Below are positions 8,753 to 17,481 of a stretch of 31,402 nucleotides of DNA, piece by piece. The notes below the pieces were generated by a model that saw only the letters and a program-made list of their open reading frames with translations, made no database searches and had not been told where the DNA came from. The translations under genes were made by a program, and so were the position numbers. This DNA comes from CAZDCZ01 sp964504155 (GTDB lineage: Bacteria; Bacteroidota; Bacteroidia; Bacteroidales; UBA12077). Position 1 is the stretch's first letter; each line of letters opens with the position of its first letter. The stretch spans positions 1 through 31,402 of the forward strand of contig CAZDCZ010000035.1 in the NCBI GenBank assembly GCA_964504155.1, written 5' to 3'.

Positions 8753-9307
8753 ATGTTTGATAAAAATTTATTTTTAAATCTTGTAAAAGAAAGACAAAGC
8801 GACAGAGTATATCTAGACAAAGATATTGAACCTGAAAAGATAGAACGCTGCATCGAGGCAGCTAGGCTTGCCCCTTCTGCCAGTAATGCTCAACCATGGA
8901 AATTTATTGTAGTTAACAAACCCGAATTAAAAAATAAAATTGCTGATGCAACAGCAAATCGAGTAATAGGAATTAATCATTTTACAAAACAAGCCCCTGT
9001 GCATATAGTTATTGTAAAAGAAAATGCTAATTTTAATTCAAAGTTTGGAGCTACTTTTAAAAGAAAAAATTTCCCTCTTATAGATATTGGCATTGCTGCC
9101 GAGCACATATGCTTACAAGCAACATCTGAAGGACTCGGAACATGTATTCTTGGATGGTTTCACGAAAAGAAAGTAAAAAAACTTCTTAACATACCTCGAA
9201 ACAAAAGAGTAATGCTAATAATAACTATTGGATATCCTAAAAAAGAAAAAAACAGAAAGAAAATAAGAAAAGATTACGCCGAAACAGTTAGCTATAATAA
9301 ATACTAA
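8753..9307 (+). CDS. Nitroreductase-family FMN oxidoreductase
   Basis: This 184-residue cytoplasmic flavoprotein carries family signatures: 'RQSDRVY' at about 14-20 (the basic FMN-phosphate region), 'APSASNAQPWKFIVV' at about 40-54, 'IDIGIAAEHICLQATSEGLGT' in the central helix and 'IITIGYPKK' near the end. It differs clearly from the nitroreductase at 4356-4898 and belongs to a different subgroup. It is probably co-transcribed with the EamA transporter just upstream, which could mean that the transporter handles a substrate or product of the reductase. That link is inference from spacing only. Downstream lies a dispersed repeat, then a convergent glycosyltransferase gene. Confidence 0.87.
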   Translation: MFDKNLFLNLVKERQSDRVYLDKDIEPEKIERCIEAARLAPSASNAQPWKFIVVNKPELKNKIADATANRVIGINHFTKQAPVHIVIVKENANFNSKFGATFKRKNFPLIDIGIAAEHICLQATSEGLGTCILGWFHEKKVKKLLNIPRNKRVMLIITIGYPKKEKNRKKIRKDYAETVSYNKY

Positions 9308-9371
9308 TGTATTGAATAATTAAAGCTTTATAAATAAAATAAATACAAAAATATTTTTTATAAAATAAGGC

Positions 9372-9520
9372 TGTACAAAAAGTAAAGTTTCAATTTATTT
9401 ATGTCATATTGAGCTTGTCGAAATATCTCATTTTTAAACTAACAGATTAACTTCGTTGAACTCGGTTCACTCGGTTCTTCGGCTTCGCTCAAGATGAGAA
9501 TAATTTGTCCTTTTTGTACA
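9372..9520 (+). repeat. Dispersed palindromic repeat, copy A
   Basis: The core from 'AAAGTTTCAA' through TGTCATATTGAGCTTGTCGA to 'TCAAGATGAG' matches, in reverse orientation, the core of the repeat at 15901-16075, with long identical runs such as GAGCTTGTCGAAATATCTCA and AGATTAACTTCGTT. The ends of the core are themselves imperfect inverted repeats. Around the core is a perfect 11-bp outer inverted repeat, TGTACAAAAAG (9372-9382) / CTTTTTGTACA (9510-9520). The element fills the gap between two convergent genes and could act as a bidirectional terminator. Confidence 0.75.
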
Positions 9521-9537
9521 ACTTCGTCTTTTAATAA

Positions 9538-10653
9538 TTATTTAGAAAAATTTAATCCCACTTTCGAATACACATCAAAAAGCACGAGTTCTTCGTTTTC
9601 CCAACAAAGTTCCTTTGCTGCAATTTTTGTATTTTCTTTCCAATTATTATATCGTTTTTCTAATTCAAAAATCTCGTTAATTTTTTTTGCAAGCATCTCA
9701 GGATTTAAATGATTATACACCGTTCCAACATCGTATTTATTTACAATTCTTTGCATCTCGGGGAAAGGAGATATTAAAACAGGAACACCTGCTTGAATAT
9801 AATCGAATAATTTATTTGGTAAAGCATAATAATAGTTAAGTCCGAGATTTTCTTCAAGAGCAATCCCAACATCAGCATTTACAGTATATTTCATCAATTC
9901 TTGAAATGGAATTTTTCCAAGAAATATTACTTTATTTTCTAATTTTTGTTCTTTTACTCTAGTTTTCAATAAATCTGAAATATCGCCATCGCCAATAATT
10001 TGCAATTTACAATTTTCTATATATTTCATTGAATCAATCATTTCTTCTAATCCTCTTCCAATATTTAAAGATCCTTGATACAAAATTATTTTTTCATTTT
10101 CGTTTTGTACTTTTCTTATATTTTTTTTGTCTAAATAATATGGAACATTTCTAACAACTTTCATGTCTATATTATACAAATCATTATATGTCGATGCTAT
10201 TTCGTTAGATACAGTATAAGAATAATTTATTTTTGGAAGAATAATTTTTTCGATAATTAACCATACTTTTTTTGGGAATTTTCTATTAACTAATTCTGGT
10301 ACTTCGGTATAATACTCATGACTATCGTAAACAAGAGATTTTCTTCTAATTCGAGAAACAAGATAATTTGCCGGCAAAGAATCTAAATCATTAGCAACTA
10401 AAACATCAAGTTTCTTAAACAATAAATATAAAAATAATCGGATATTATATTCTGCATAGAAACAAAATCCTTGAGTAAATAAAAACTTTATTCTTTTAAT
10501 ATTATAATCTCTCTTATCAACAGATAAACTATTTTTCAATTTTCGTCCAACAAGGGTAACATCTGCTCCCGATTTCAACAAAGAAACAGCAATTTTATGT
10601 ACACGCTGATCTGTTACCAAATCGTTTGTTACGGATAAATATATCTTTTTCAC
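9538..10653 (-). CDS. Glycosyltransferase, GT4-like (GT-B fold)
   Basis: This 371-residue cytoplasmic or membrane-associated enzyme transfers a sugar from a nucleotide-sugar donor to a lipid or polysaccharide acceptor. The N-terminal domain has 'NDLVTDQRVHKIAVSLLKSGADVTLVGR' (about 10-37), typical of the acceptor domain. The C-terminal donor domain shows 'KIILYQGSLNIGRGLEEMIDSM' (about 188-209), 'LQIIGDG' and the donor-site region 'YYALPNKLFDYIQAGVPVLIS' (about 279-299). The start codon is GTG at 10653, giving MKKIYLSVTNDL; no ATG fits as well. It is divergent from murB. Surface polysaccharide or lipopolysaccharide synthesis is likely, but no partner glycan genes are present here. Confidence 0.85.
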   Translation of the reverse strand: MKKIYLSVTNDLVTDQRVHKIAVSLLKSGADVTLVGRKLKNSLSVDKRDYNIKRIKFLFTQGFCFYAEYNIRLFLYLLFKKLDVLVANDLDSLPANYLVSRIRRKSLVYDSHEYYTEVPELVNRKFPKKVWLIIEKIILPKINYSYTVSNEIASTYNDLYNIDMKVVRNVPYYLDKKNIRKVQNENEKIILYQGSLNIGRGLEEMIDSMKYIENCKLQIIGDGDISDLLKTRVKEQKLENKVIFLGKIPFQELMKYTVNADVGIALEENLGLNYYYALPNKLFDYIQAGVPVLISPFPEMQRIVNKYDVGTVYNHLNPEMLAKKINEIFELEKRYNNWKENTKIAAKELCWENEELVLFDVYSKVGLNFSK

Positions 10654-10721
10654 GATAATTAATTTACTATTTTACAAAACGCTAAAATAACAAATAATAC
10701 TAAATTTCAATTATCAATACT

Positions 10722-10729
10722 TATCTTTG
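10722..10729 (+). promoter_or_regulatory. -7 promoter box TATCTTTG for murB
   Basis: TATCTTTG is an exact match to the Bacteroidetes TAnnTTTG -7 box, 18 bases before the murB ATG. A matching TTTG -33 box at the usual spacing is not evident. Confidence 0.5.
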
Positions 10730-10747
10730 TAAAGAAAGAAAAATAAT

Positions 10748-11761
10748 ATGCTAAAAATACAAGAAAACTTCTCGTTAAAAGACTATAACAGTTTTAATAT
10801 TAATGCAAAGTGTAAATTCTTTGCAAAATGTGTTAACATTAATCAAATTAAAGAATTATTGAATAATGAAGAATTCAAGAACGAAAGAAAATTAATTTTA
10901 GGAGGAGGAAACAATATATTATTTACTAAAGATTTTAACGGCATAGTTATTAAGCCCGAAATTAAAGGAATATCAATTATTAAAGAAACCAGTAATAATA
11001 TTTTTATAAAAGCAAATGCAGGAGAAGATTGGGACGAATTTGTTGATTATTGTGTAAAAAATAATTGGGGAGGGATTGAGAATCTTTCTTTAATTCCCGG
11101 AAAGGTAGGAACATCGCCAATACAAAATATCGGGGCCTATGGAGTAGAAGTTAAAGATGTTATTGAGAAAATAGAAACAATAAATATAAACAATTGCGAG
11201 ATTACAACTTATAACAACGAACAATGTAAATTTGCTTATCGAAACAGTATTTTTAAATATGAACTTAAAGGAAAAGTTATTATCACGTCAGTAATATTTA
11301 AGTTATCAAAAAATCCATCATATAAAGTTCATTATGGAAATCTTAATTTAGAATTAGAAAAATATTCCGAATTATCGCTATCGACAATTCGTAAAGCAAT
11401 AATAGATATAAGAAACAACAAACTTCCTGATCCCGAGAAGATTGGAAATGCCGGAAGTTTTTTTAAGAATCCATACATCTCGAGTAAAAAAGCCACAGAG
11501 TTAAAAAAATATCATTCTAACATTCCTATATATCCACTTCCAAATGGCGAAGTAAAAATTCCTGCCGGTTGGCTAATAGAGAATACAGGATGGAAAGGAT
11601 ACAAAGACAATAATATTGGAGTACACAAAAACCAAGCCCTAGTACTAGTAAATTATGGAAGAGCTAAAGGAAACGACATTTACGAACTTGCATGCAAAAT
11701 TCAAGAATCGGTAAATAAGAAATTTAATATCTTACTTACAATGGAAGTAAATATTATTTAA
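10748..11761 (+). CDS. murB: UDP-N-acetylmuramate dehydrogenase
   Basis: MurB reduces UDP-GlcNAc-enolpyruvate to UDP-MurNAc with NADPH and FAD, the second committed step of peptidoglycan synthesis in the cytoplasm. The 337-residue length and order fit type I MurB. The FAD-binding part shows 'LILGGGNNILF' (49-59) and IPGKVGTSPIQNIGAYGVEV (116-135). Catalytic residues are visible as Arg165 in YRNSIFK, Ser237 in GNAGSFFKNP and Glu333 in the terminal TMEVNII. The gene starts right after a good -7 promoter box and converges on mltG with only 4 bases between the two stops, so two cell-wall genes meet tail to tail. Confidence 0.95.
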   Translation: MLKIQENFSLKDYNSFNINAKCKFFAKCVNINQIKELLNNEEFKNERKLILGGGNNILFTKDFNGIVIKPEIKGISIIKETSNNIFIKANAGEDWDEFVDYCVKNNWGGIENLSLIPGKVGTSPIQNIGAYGVEVKDVIEKIETININNCEITTYNNEQCKFAYRNSIFKYELKGKVIITSVIFKLSKNPSYKVHYGNLNLELEKYSELSLSTIRKAIIDIRNNKLPDPEKIGNAGSFFKNPYISSKKATELKKYHSNIPIYPLPNGEVKIPAGWLIENTGWKGYKDNNIGVHKNQALVLVNYGRAKGNDIYELACKIQESVNKKFNILLTMEVNII

Positions 11762-11765
11762 CCCA

Positions 11766-12815
11766 TTATTTCCAAATTCGTTTTTTATTTAAAGCACGTC
11801 GGTATGCTCTAGCATTTCTATTATGTTCGTTTAGGTTTTTTGCAAAATTATGGTAACCCGAGAAATCATCTTTTGCACAAAAATACAAGTATTTATGATG
11901 CTCATAATTCAAAACGGCATCAATAGCTGCAATCGATGGAATACTAATTGGGCCAGGAGGTAATCCATAATGTTTATATGTATTATATGGCGATTCAACT
12001 TTTAGATGTTTCGTTAAGACTCTTTTTATTGAAAAATCACCAACTGCAAATTTTATTGTAGGATCGGCTTGCAAAGGTATCCGACGTTGCAATCGGTTAA
12101 TATATACACCGGCAATTCTCGGCATTTCGTCATTTTTCCATGTTTCTTCGTCAACAATAGATGCGATAGTAATAACTTCTTGAGGAGATAAATTATTATT
12201 CTTGGCTTGTTCTAATCGTTTTGGATTCCAAAATTTTAAATATTCTTTATACATACGATTAATAAAAGCTTTTGCAGATGTATTCCACCAGAATTCATAT
12301 GTATTAGGAATAAATATGCAAGAAAAAGTGTTTTTATTAAATCCTAAATCTTTAACATAATCGTTATTCAGCATTAATTTTATTATTTCAGACGAGTCGG
12401 CTTCTATTTGTTTTCCGACACAACCTGCAAGCTCTTCGACAGTTCTAATATTATTAAATATTAATTTTAATGGTTTTTGCTCACCTTTTCTTAAGAGATT
12501 AATTAAATCATTATTATTCATCCCTTTAGTCAACAAATACCTTCCGGGATAAATATGTGCAGCATAATTTTTCTTTTCTGCTAACCAAATAAATGATTTT
12601 GTATTACTTAAATAATTTTTCTTTTTTAGAATTACAATAACCGAATCAATATTTGAATTAGTAGGAATATATAAATATCTTGTTTTTTCAATATCAGAAA
12701 CAACATTAGGCTCATAAATCTTTTGATAATAATTATATCCAACTGTTAATGCTATTAAAAGCAAAGAACTCCCAACAATTAAAACGTATTTATATATATA
12801 TCGAATATTATGCAT
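11766..12815 (-). CDS. mltG: Endolytic murein transglycosylase MltG
   Basis: MltG cleaves nascent glycan strands at the inner membrane and so helps set peptidoglycan chain length. The 349-residue protein has one N-terminal membrane anchor (about 10-28), a LysM-like region (about 45-115) and the YceG catalytic domain. That domain shows 'FIPNTYEFWW' (168-177), 'ITIASIVDEETWKNDEMPRIAGVYINRL' around 216-242, with Glu224 as the probable catalytic glutamate, and 'LPPGPISIPSIAAIDAVLNY' further on. The tail 'YLYFCAKDDFSGYHNFAKNLNEHN' is also typical. It converges with murB. The 244-base gap upstream is AT-rich and I see no gene in it. Confidence 0.93.
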   Translation of the reverse strand: MHNIRYIYKYVLIVGSSLLLIALTVGYNYYQKIYEPNVVSDIEKTRYLYIPTNSNIDSVIVILKKKNYLSNTKSFIWLAEKKNYAAHIYPGRYLLTKGMNNNDLINLLRKGEQKPLKLIFNNIRTVEELAGCVGKQIEADSSEIIKLMLNNDYVKDLGFNKNTFSCIFIPNTYEFWWNTSAKAFINRMYKEYLKFWNPKRLEQAKNNNLSPQEVITIASIVDEETWKNDEMPRIAGVYINRLQRRIPLQADPTIKFAVGDFSIKRVLTKHLKVESPYNTYKHYGLPPGPISIPSIAAIDAVLNYEHHKYLYFCAKDDFSGYHNFAKNLNEHNRNARAYRRALNKKRIWK

Positions 12816-13059
12816 TAAGCTAGTATTTTATTATTTTTAATTAAATCGTATAACAGTAAAAAAAAAAAATTACTTTTATACCCAAAAAGCAAATTAATAG
12901 AATGCAAAAATATATTTTAATTAAAAAAAATACAATTATTTTACTAATTCTTTAAAATAACAACTTTCTTTCATTTTTTTTCATTCTATAAAGGGTATTT
13001 AATAAATTAATTGTAAATTAGTGTTTGATTATATACAGAATTAAATTTTAGGTAACAAT

Positions 13060-13428
13060 ATGAGGGATTTAATTATAAAAGAAACTGAAAAAACGCCTTC
13101 TGTTTCACTTAGTACAAAGGGCATTTTAAAAATCGAAGGAAGATCAATTCCCGAGGATGCGGCTTCATTCTTTGAGCCATTACTTAATTGGACAAATGAA
13201 TTTTCTTCTGAAAATATGAGGTTTGATATAAAATTAGAATATTTTAATACAAGCTCGTCAAAATTCATCCTAGAAATGCTTAGGATAATAGAAAAAAATC
13301 CGAATAGAAAAGATGTTGTGGTTAATTGGTTTTACGAAGAAGGCGACCTAGACGTTCTTGAGTCGGGGCAATATTTCGAATCGATTATTGGATTACCTTT
13401 TAAATATATTGAATACGAAGAACTATAA
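13060..13428 (+). CDS. SiaC-like regulatory phosphoprotein (DUF1987)
   Basis: This 122-residue cytoplasmic protein matches the SiaC/DUF1987 family. Visible features are 'TPSVSLSTKGILKIEGRSIPEDAASFFEPLL' near the start, and 'LEYFNTSSSKFILEML' at 59-74. In Pseudomonas SiaC the Thr of this 'FNTSS' loop is the site phosphorylated by the SiaB kinase and dephosphorylated by the PP2C-type phosphatase SiaA; here it is Thr64. The next gene on the same strand encodes a SpoIIE-type PP2C phosphatase, the expected partner. No SiaB-like kinase or diguanylate cyclase is in the window, so the output is unknown. The partner assignment is inference from family knowledge and position. Confidence 0.85.
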   Translation: MRDLIIKETEKTPSVSLSTKGILKIEGRSIPEDAASFFEPLLNWTNEFSSENMRFDIKLEYFNTSSSKFILEMLRIIEKNPNRKDVVVNWFYEEGDLDVLESGQYFESIIGLPFKYIEYEEL

Positions 13429-13537
13429 TATTCTTATATATTAATCGATATATAAATTTGGAAACCAATAATTAACACTCTTATAATTCTAAATATTTTT
13501 GTACTATAATATATTTTCAATTCTTATATTTCATAAC

Positions 13538-13589
13538 ATTAATTAGTATTACTATAATTACTATATAAATAAAAGTAATACTAATTAAT
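13538..13589. repeat. Perfect 16-bp inverted repeat in the siaC-phosphatase gap
   Basis: ATTAATTAGTATTACT (13538-13553) and AGTAATACTAATTAAT (13574-13589) are exact reverse complements around a 20-base loop. It sits in the 216-base gap between the SiaC-like gene and the phosphatase gene. No T-run follows on the plus strand, so it is not a classic terminator. It could be an mRNA hairpin, an operator or a small element end. Confidence 0.6.
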
Positions 13590-13644
13590 AAAAAATATTA
13601 GCTGCTTAACAAGTATAGTTTGCTCTTCTCTGAATTAATTAACT

Positions 13645-15885
13645 ATGGATAATAAAATTGAAATACTTCTTCTTATCGAAGATTTGCTGTTTGCAGAAGA
13701 AGTAAAAAATCTTTTCACACAAGATACTTTTACTGTAAACATTTTTACCGATGGGAAAAAAGCTCTTACATATATACTTACAAAAAAAGATGAAAATCTT
13801 TTACTAATAATTAATAATCAACTACCTTCTATTACCGGTTTTGAGATTATTAGCAAGCTACGTAAGAAACAAATAAATTACCCCTGCATTTTTCTTACCG
13901 ATAATATTCTAATTGAACAAACAATAGATGCAATTAGCATAAAAACAATAAGTTATTTATCGCAAAACTACACTCTTTCTAAAGAATTAATTCCAAAAGT
14001 TTTTGAAATATATCAATTATCGAAAAACACTACTAAACAAAATCAATTACTTTTTAATAAAAAACAAGATATAGAAACATCGCTTTCTATTCTGTCATCA
14101 TTTTCTGATTATATATTAACAATTAATCTAGATGGATTTTATACAAAAGTTTATTCCCCCAACAATAAAAACGTACTAGAAATAAACCCCGATACTATTA
14201 TAAACCAGCATTATTCGAAAATATTATTTAATAAACCTTTTACAAATAAATTAAGTAAAGCCATTGATATTCTAGGGTACTCAGATGAAGAGCAAGAATT
14301 TGATTTTTCTATTAATAATACAAGAGGAAAGATTCACTTAACAACAAAAATATTGCATCTTAAAAAAGAAAATAATACTAATACAGGTTTTTTAATAATA
14401 ATTAGAGACATAACACAATGTTATGAAACAAAAGACCAATTAAAAACCAAGTTATCAGAATATGAAAAAAGACTACTAGAACAAGAAAAAGATATTGATT
14501 TTTTTGTAAAGCAAGGAGACATAACGACTAAGCAAAGAACAAAAATGCAAAAAGAAAGAGATGTTTTAGCAATAGAAAAAATCGAAATGCTTCATAAAAA
14601 GAAAGTGATGGAAGAAGATCTTAATTTTATTATGAAGCAAGGCGACAAAATTGCCGAGCAAAAGGTAAAAATGAAAAAACAAAGAGACCTTGTTACCGAA
14701 CAGAAAACAAAAATTACTAATAGTATAATATATGCCAAAAGAATACAATCGGCTGTTCTCCCTCCAAACAAATTTGTTCAACACTTATTAAGCGAACATT
14801 TTATTTTATATAAGCCTAAAGATATTGTTAGTGGCGATTTTTATTGGATAAAACAAATCAACAAAAAAACACTTATTGCAGCTGCCGATTGCACAGGGCA
14901 TGGAGTTCCGGGGGCATTAATGAGCATGTTAGGGATAACATTTTTAAACGAAATAACTAATAAAAACCAAAATCTAACAGCTGGCGAAATTCTTAACGAA
15001 TTAAGGGGACATATTATCAGTTCACTTCGTCAAACAGGAAAAGTTGGAGAAAGTCGCGATGGAATGGATATTGCTATATGTATTATTGATAAGGACAATA
15101 AAGTTCTTGAATATGCCGGGGCAAATAATCCTTTATATCTAATACGCAATAACGAATTAATAACATACAAAGCCGACAGAATGCCAATAGGCATGCATAG
15201 AAAAGCAAAAGACACATTTACTAATCATTCTATTGATTTAAAAAAAGATGATAGAATATATATTTTCTCCGATGGATATGTAGATCAATTTGGCGGTGAT
15301 GATGGCAGAAAATACTTATCAAAGAACTTCAAACAAATACTTCTCGATAATCATCAGAAATCTTTTCCTGAACAAAAAAGAATTCTTGAAGATAATTTTG
15401 AATCATGGAAAGGAAATCGGAAACAACTTGATGATTTACTTGTTATTGGATTTAAAATATCGTTCCAACAATATTTCAGAAAAACTTTTGCAGATTACAA
15501 CTGGGAAAACAAAGTTATTCTTATTGCCGAAGATGATTCTAGTAATTATTTGTTACTAGAAAAGGCCTTTACAAAAACAAAGGCAAAACTAATTCATGCA
15601 AAAGACGGAAAAGAAGCTGTGGATATTTTTAAATCAACCGAAAAAATAGATATTATTCTCATGGATATTAGAATGCCTAGAATGGATGGTATTGAGGCTA
15701 CTCAATTAATAAAACATCACAATCCCGATATTCCAATAATTGTTCAAACGGCTTTTACTATGTCAAGCGAAAAAGAAAAAAGTTTTAAAGCAGGTTGCGA
15801 CGATTATATCTCGAAACCATTAAATATGAAAGAACTATTTGCTACTATTAGTAAATATATTGATATTGCTTTTCCAAACGACTAA
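13645..15885 (+). CDS. Receiver-PAS-SpoIIE phosphatase-receiver hybrid protein
   Basis: This 746-residue soluble signalling protein has, in order, a degenerate receiver (about 5-125), a PAS-like domain (150-258), a coiled coil (262-360), a PP2C/SpoIIE Ser/Thr phosphatase (about 362-605) and an intact receiver (about 623-742). In the first receiver the phosphoacceptor position is Asn57 ('INNQLP'). The last keeps Asp630/631, phosphoacceptor Asp674 in ILMDIRMPRMDG, Thr702 and Lys724. Phosphatase metal ligands appear in 'DIVSGDFYW', 'AADCTGHGVPGALMS', 'DGMDIAIC', 'FSDGYVDQFGG' and 'DDLLVIGF'. The coiled coil contains two tandem units beginning DIDFFVKQGD and DLNFIMKQGD, 42 residues apart. It follows a SiaC-like gene, its probable substrate. 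Confidence 0.9.
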   Translation: MDNKIEILLLIEDLLFAEEVKNLFTQDTFTVNIFTDGKKALTYILTKKDENLLLIINNQLPSITGFEIISKLRKKQINYPCIFLTDNILIEQTIDAISIKTISYLSQNYTLSKELIPKVFEIYQLSKNTTKQNQLLFNKKQDIETSLSILSSFSDYILTINLDGFYTKVYSPNNKNVLEINPDTIINQHYSKILFNKPFTNKLSKAIDILGYSDEEQEFDFSINNTRGKIHLTTKILHLKKENNTNTGFLIIIRDITQCYETKDQLKTKLSEYEKRLLEQEKDIDFFVKQGDITTKQRTKMQKERDVLAIEKIEMLHKKKVMEEDLNFIMKQGDKIAEQKVKMKKQRDLVTEQKTKITNSIIYAKRIQSAVLPPNKFVQHLLSEHFILYKPKDIVSGDFYWIKQINKKTLIAAADCTGHGVPGALMSMLGITFLNEITNKNQNLTAGEILNELRGHIISSLRQTGKVGESRDGMDIAICIIDKDNKVLEYAGANNPLYLIRNNELITYKADRMPIGMHRKAKDTFTNHSIDLKKDDRIYIFSDGYVDQFGGDDGRKYLSKNFKQILLDNHQKSFPEQKRILEDNFESWKGNRKQLDDLLVIGFKISFQQYFRKTFADYNWENKVILIAEDDSSNYLLLEKAFTKTKAKLIHAKDGKEAVDIFKSTEKIDIILMDIRMPRMDGIEATQLIKHHNPDIPIIVQTAFTMSSEKEKSFKAGCDDYISKPLNMKELFATISKYIDIAFPND

Positions 15886-15900
15886 TAACTTTAACAGTTA

Positions 15901-16075
15901 AAAAAACAAGGAGATTTAAAAAGTCCAAATTGTTGTCATCCTGAACGAAGTCGAAAAATTGAGTAAAACGAGCTAACGAAGTTAATCTATTAGTTTAAAA
16001 GTGAGATATTTCGACAAGCTCAACATGACATAAATAGCTTGAAACTTTGCTTTTTTTTTAATCCCCTTGTTTTTT
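15901..16075 (-). repeat. Dispersed palindromic repeat, copy B (inverted relative to copy A)
   Basis: The reverse complement of the core (TGTCATGTTGAGCTTGTCGA through to 'TTCAGGATGACA') aligns with the repeat at 9372-9520 over essentially its whole length. The outer inverted repeat is different: AAAAAACAAGGAGATT (15901-15916) against AATCCCCTTGTTTTTT (16060-16075), with one mismatch in 16 and A/T tracts on the outside like a bidirectional terminator. The copy lies between the convergent phosphatase and aminotransferase genes. Confidence 0.75.
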
Positions 16076-16113
16076 TATTATGTCTTAAATAGTTTCAATA
16101 ATTTTAAAATTCT

Positions 16114-17310
16114 TTATTTCAATAACTGCAAAGCATTTTTTATTCTTATTAATGCTTCTCTCAACCTGTCATCTGATGCAGCATATGATAGTCTAATATA
16201 ATCGGGAGAACCAAAAGCACTTCCTGATACAACAGCCACATGGGCTTTTTCTAACAAATAAAAAGACAGATCTGTTGCATCTTTAATTATTCTATCGCCA
16301 TCTGATTTTCCGAAGAAAGATGATGCTTTAGGAAAAAGATAAAATGCACCTTGCGGGGTCTTTATTTCAAATCCTGGAATATCTTTTATTAAATCCATAA
16401 CAAGATTTCTCCTTCTGAGAAATGCATCTTTCATTTCTTCAACTGATGTACTATCTGAGTTTAGTGCAGCAATCGACGCCATTTGAGAAATTGAAGAAGG
16501 GCCTGAAGTAGTTTGTCCTTGTACTTTATTACATGCTTTTGCAATCCACTCAGGAGCACCAATATACCCAATTCTCCAACCTGTCATAGCATATGCTTTC
16601 GATACTCCATTTACAATTATAACTTTATCTTTTATAAAATCGAACTGAGCAATACTTTCATGCTTACCAATAAAATTAATATGTTCGTATATTTCATCAG
16701 AAATTATATATATATCGTGATTGCATTCATCAATTACTTTAGCAATTGCGAACAACTCATCTTTTGAATATATGCTTCCGCTAGGATTAGACGGAGAACA
16801 TAAAAACATTAATTTTGTTTTCGGAGTAATTGCTTTCTTTAATTGTTCGGGAGTAATTTTAAAATTATTTTCTATACTTGTTGGCACAACAACATTTTTT
16901 CCTTCAGCTAATTTAACCAATTCAACATAACTAACCCAATATGGTGCAGGAATAATAACTTCATCATCTTTATCAATTAATGTTAAAATAATATTGGTAA
17001 GTGAATGTTTGGCTCCATTAGAAACAATAATTTGTTCGGGAGAATAATCTAGATTATTTTCTCTTTTCAACTTATTCGAGACTGCTTTTCTTAAATCCAT
17101 ATAACCTGGAACGGGAGTATATGAGGTATAGTTTTCGTTAATTGCCTTAATAGCAGCATCTTTAATGTGTTGCGGTGTGTTAAAATCGGGCTGACCTACA
17201 CTTAAGTTAATTATATCATTACCTTTTTCTTGTAATTCTCGACTTTTCTGACTCATAGCTAAAGTCTGCGAAACTGCTAAACTAGAAACTCTTGAAGATA
17301 TTTTTTTCAT
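16114..17310 (-). CDS. PLP-dependent aspartate-type aminotransferase (class I)
   Basis: This 398-residue cytoplasmic enzyme is of the AspB/aromatic aminotransferase (subgroup I-gamma) type, which swaps amino groups between aspartate or related amino acids and 2-oxoglutarate. The cofactor lysine is Lys238 in 'VNGVSKAYAMTGWRIGY', followed by the phosphate-binding Arg246. Other family residues are visible: 'NLSVGQPDFNTP' (35-46), Asn175 in SPSNPSGS, Asp205 and Tyr208 in ISDEIYE, and the substrate-carboxylate Arg in YIRLSYAAS near the C-terminus. The gene is a single unit, divergent from the downstream-listed DUF7935-like gene, with a TATATTTG box upstream. The exact amino-acid preference is not decided by sequence. 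Confidence 0.92.
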   Translation of the reverse strand: MKKISSRVSSLAVSQTLAMSQKSRELQEKGNDIINLSVGQPDFNTPQHIKDAAIKAINENYTSYTPVPGYMDLRKAVSNKLKRENNLDYSPEQIIVSNGAKHSLTNIILTLIDKDDEVIIPAPYWVSYVELVKLAEGKNVVVPTSIENNFKITPEQLKKAITPKTKLMFLCSPSNPSGSIYSKDELFAIAKVIDECNHDIYIISDEIYEHINFIGKHESIAQFDFIKDKVIIVNGVSKAYAMTGWRIGYIGAPEWIAKACNKVQGQTTSGPSSISQMASIAALNSDSTSVEEMKDAFLRRRNLVMDLIKDIPGFEIKTPQGAFYLFPKASSFFGKSDGDRIIKDATDLSFYLLEKAHVAVVSGSAFGSPDYIRLSYAASDDRLREALIRIKNALQLLK

Positions 17311-17375
17311 ATTTTGATTTATATTTTAATCAATTTATATAACTTTGATTAGCTTTATAGTTTTAAATAATTTTG

Positions 17376-17383
17376 CAAATATA
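17376..17383 (-). promoter_or_regulatory. Possible -7 box TATATTTG for the aminotransferase gene
   Basis: On the minus strand TATATTTG matches the Bacteroidetes TAnnTTTG consensus, about 66 bases before the aminotransferase start. No clear -33 TTTG is present at the expected distance. Confidence 0.4.
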
Positions 17384-17481
17384 AAAATAAATTACTGTTC
17401 TTTATGTGTTCTATAACAATTTGAAATAACATATAATACCTATACTAAGACATACATTATATACAATTAATAAAAACAATT

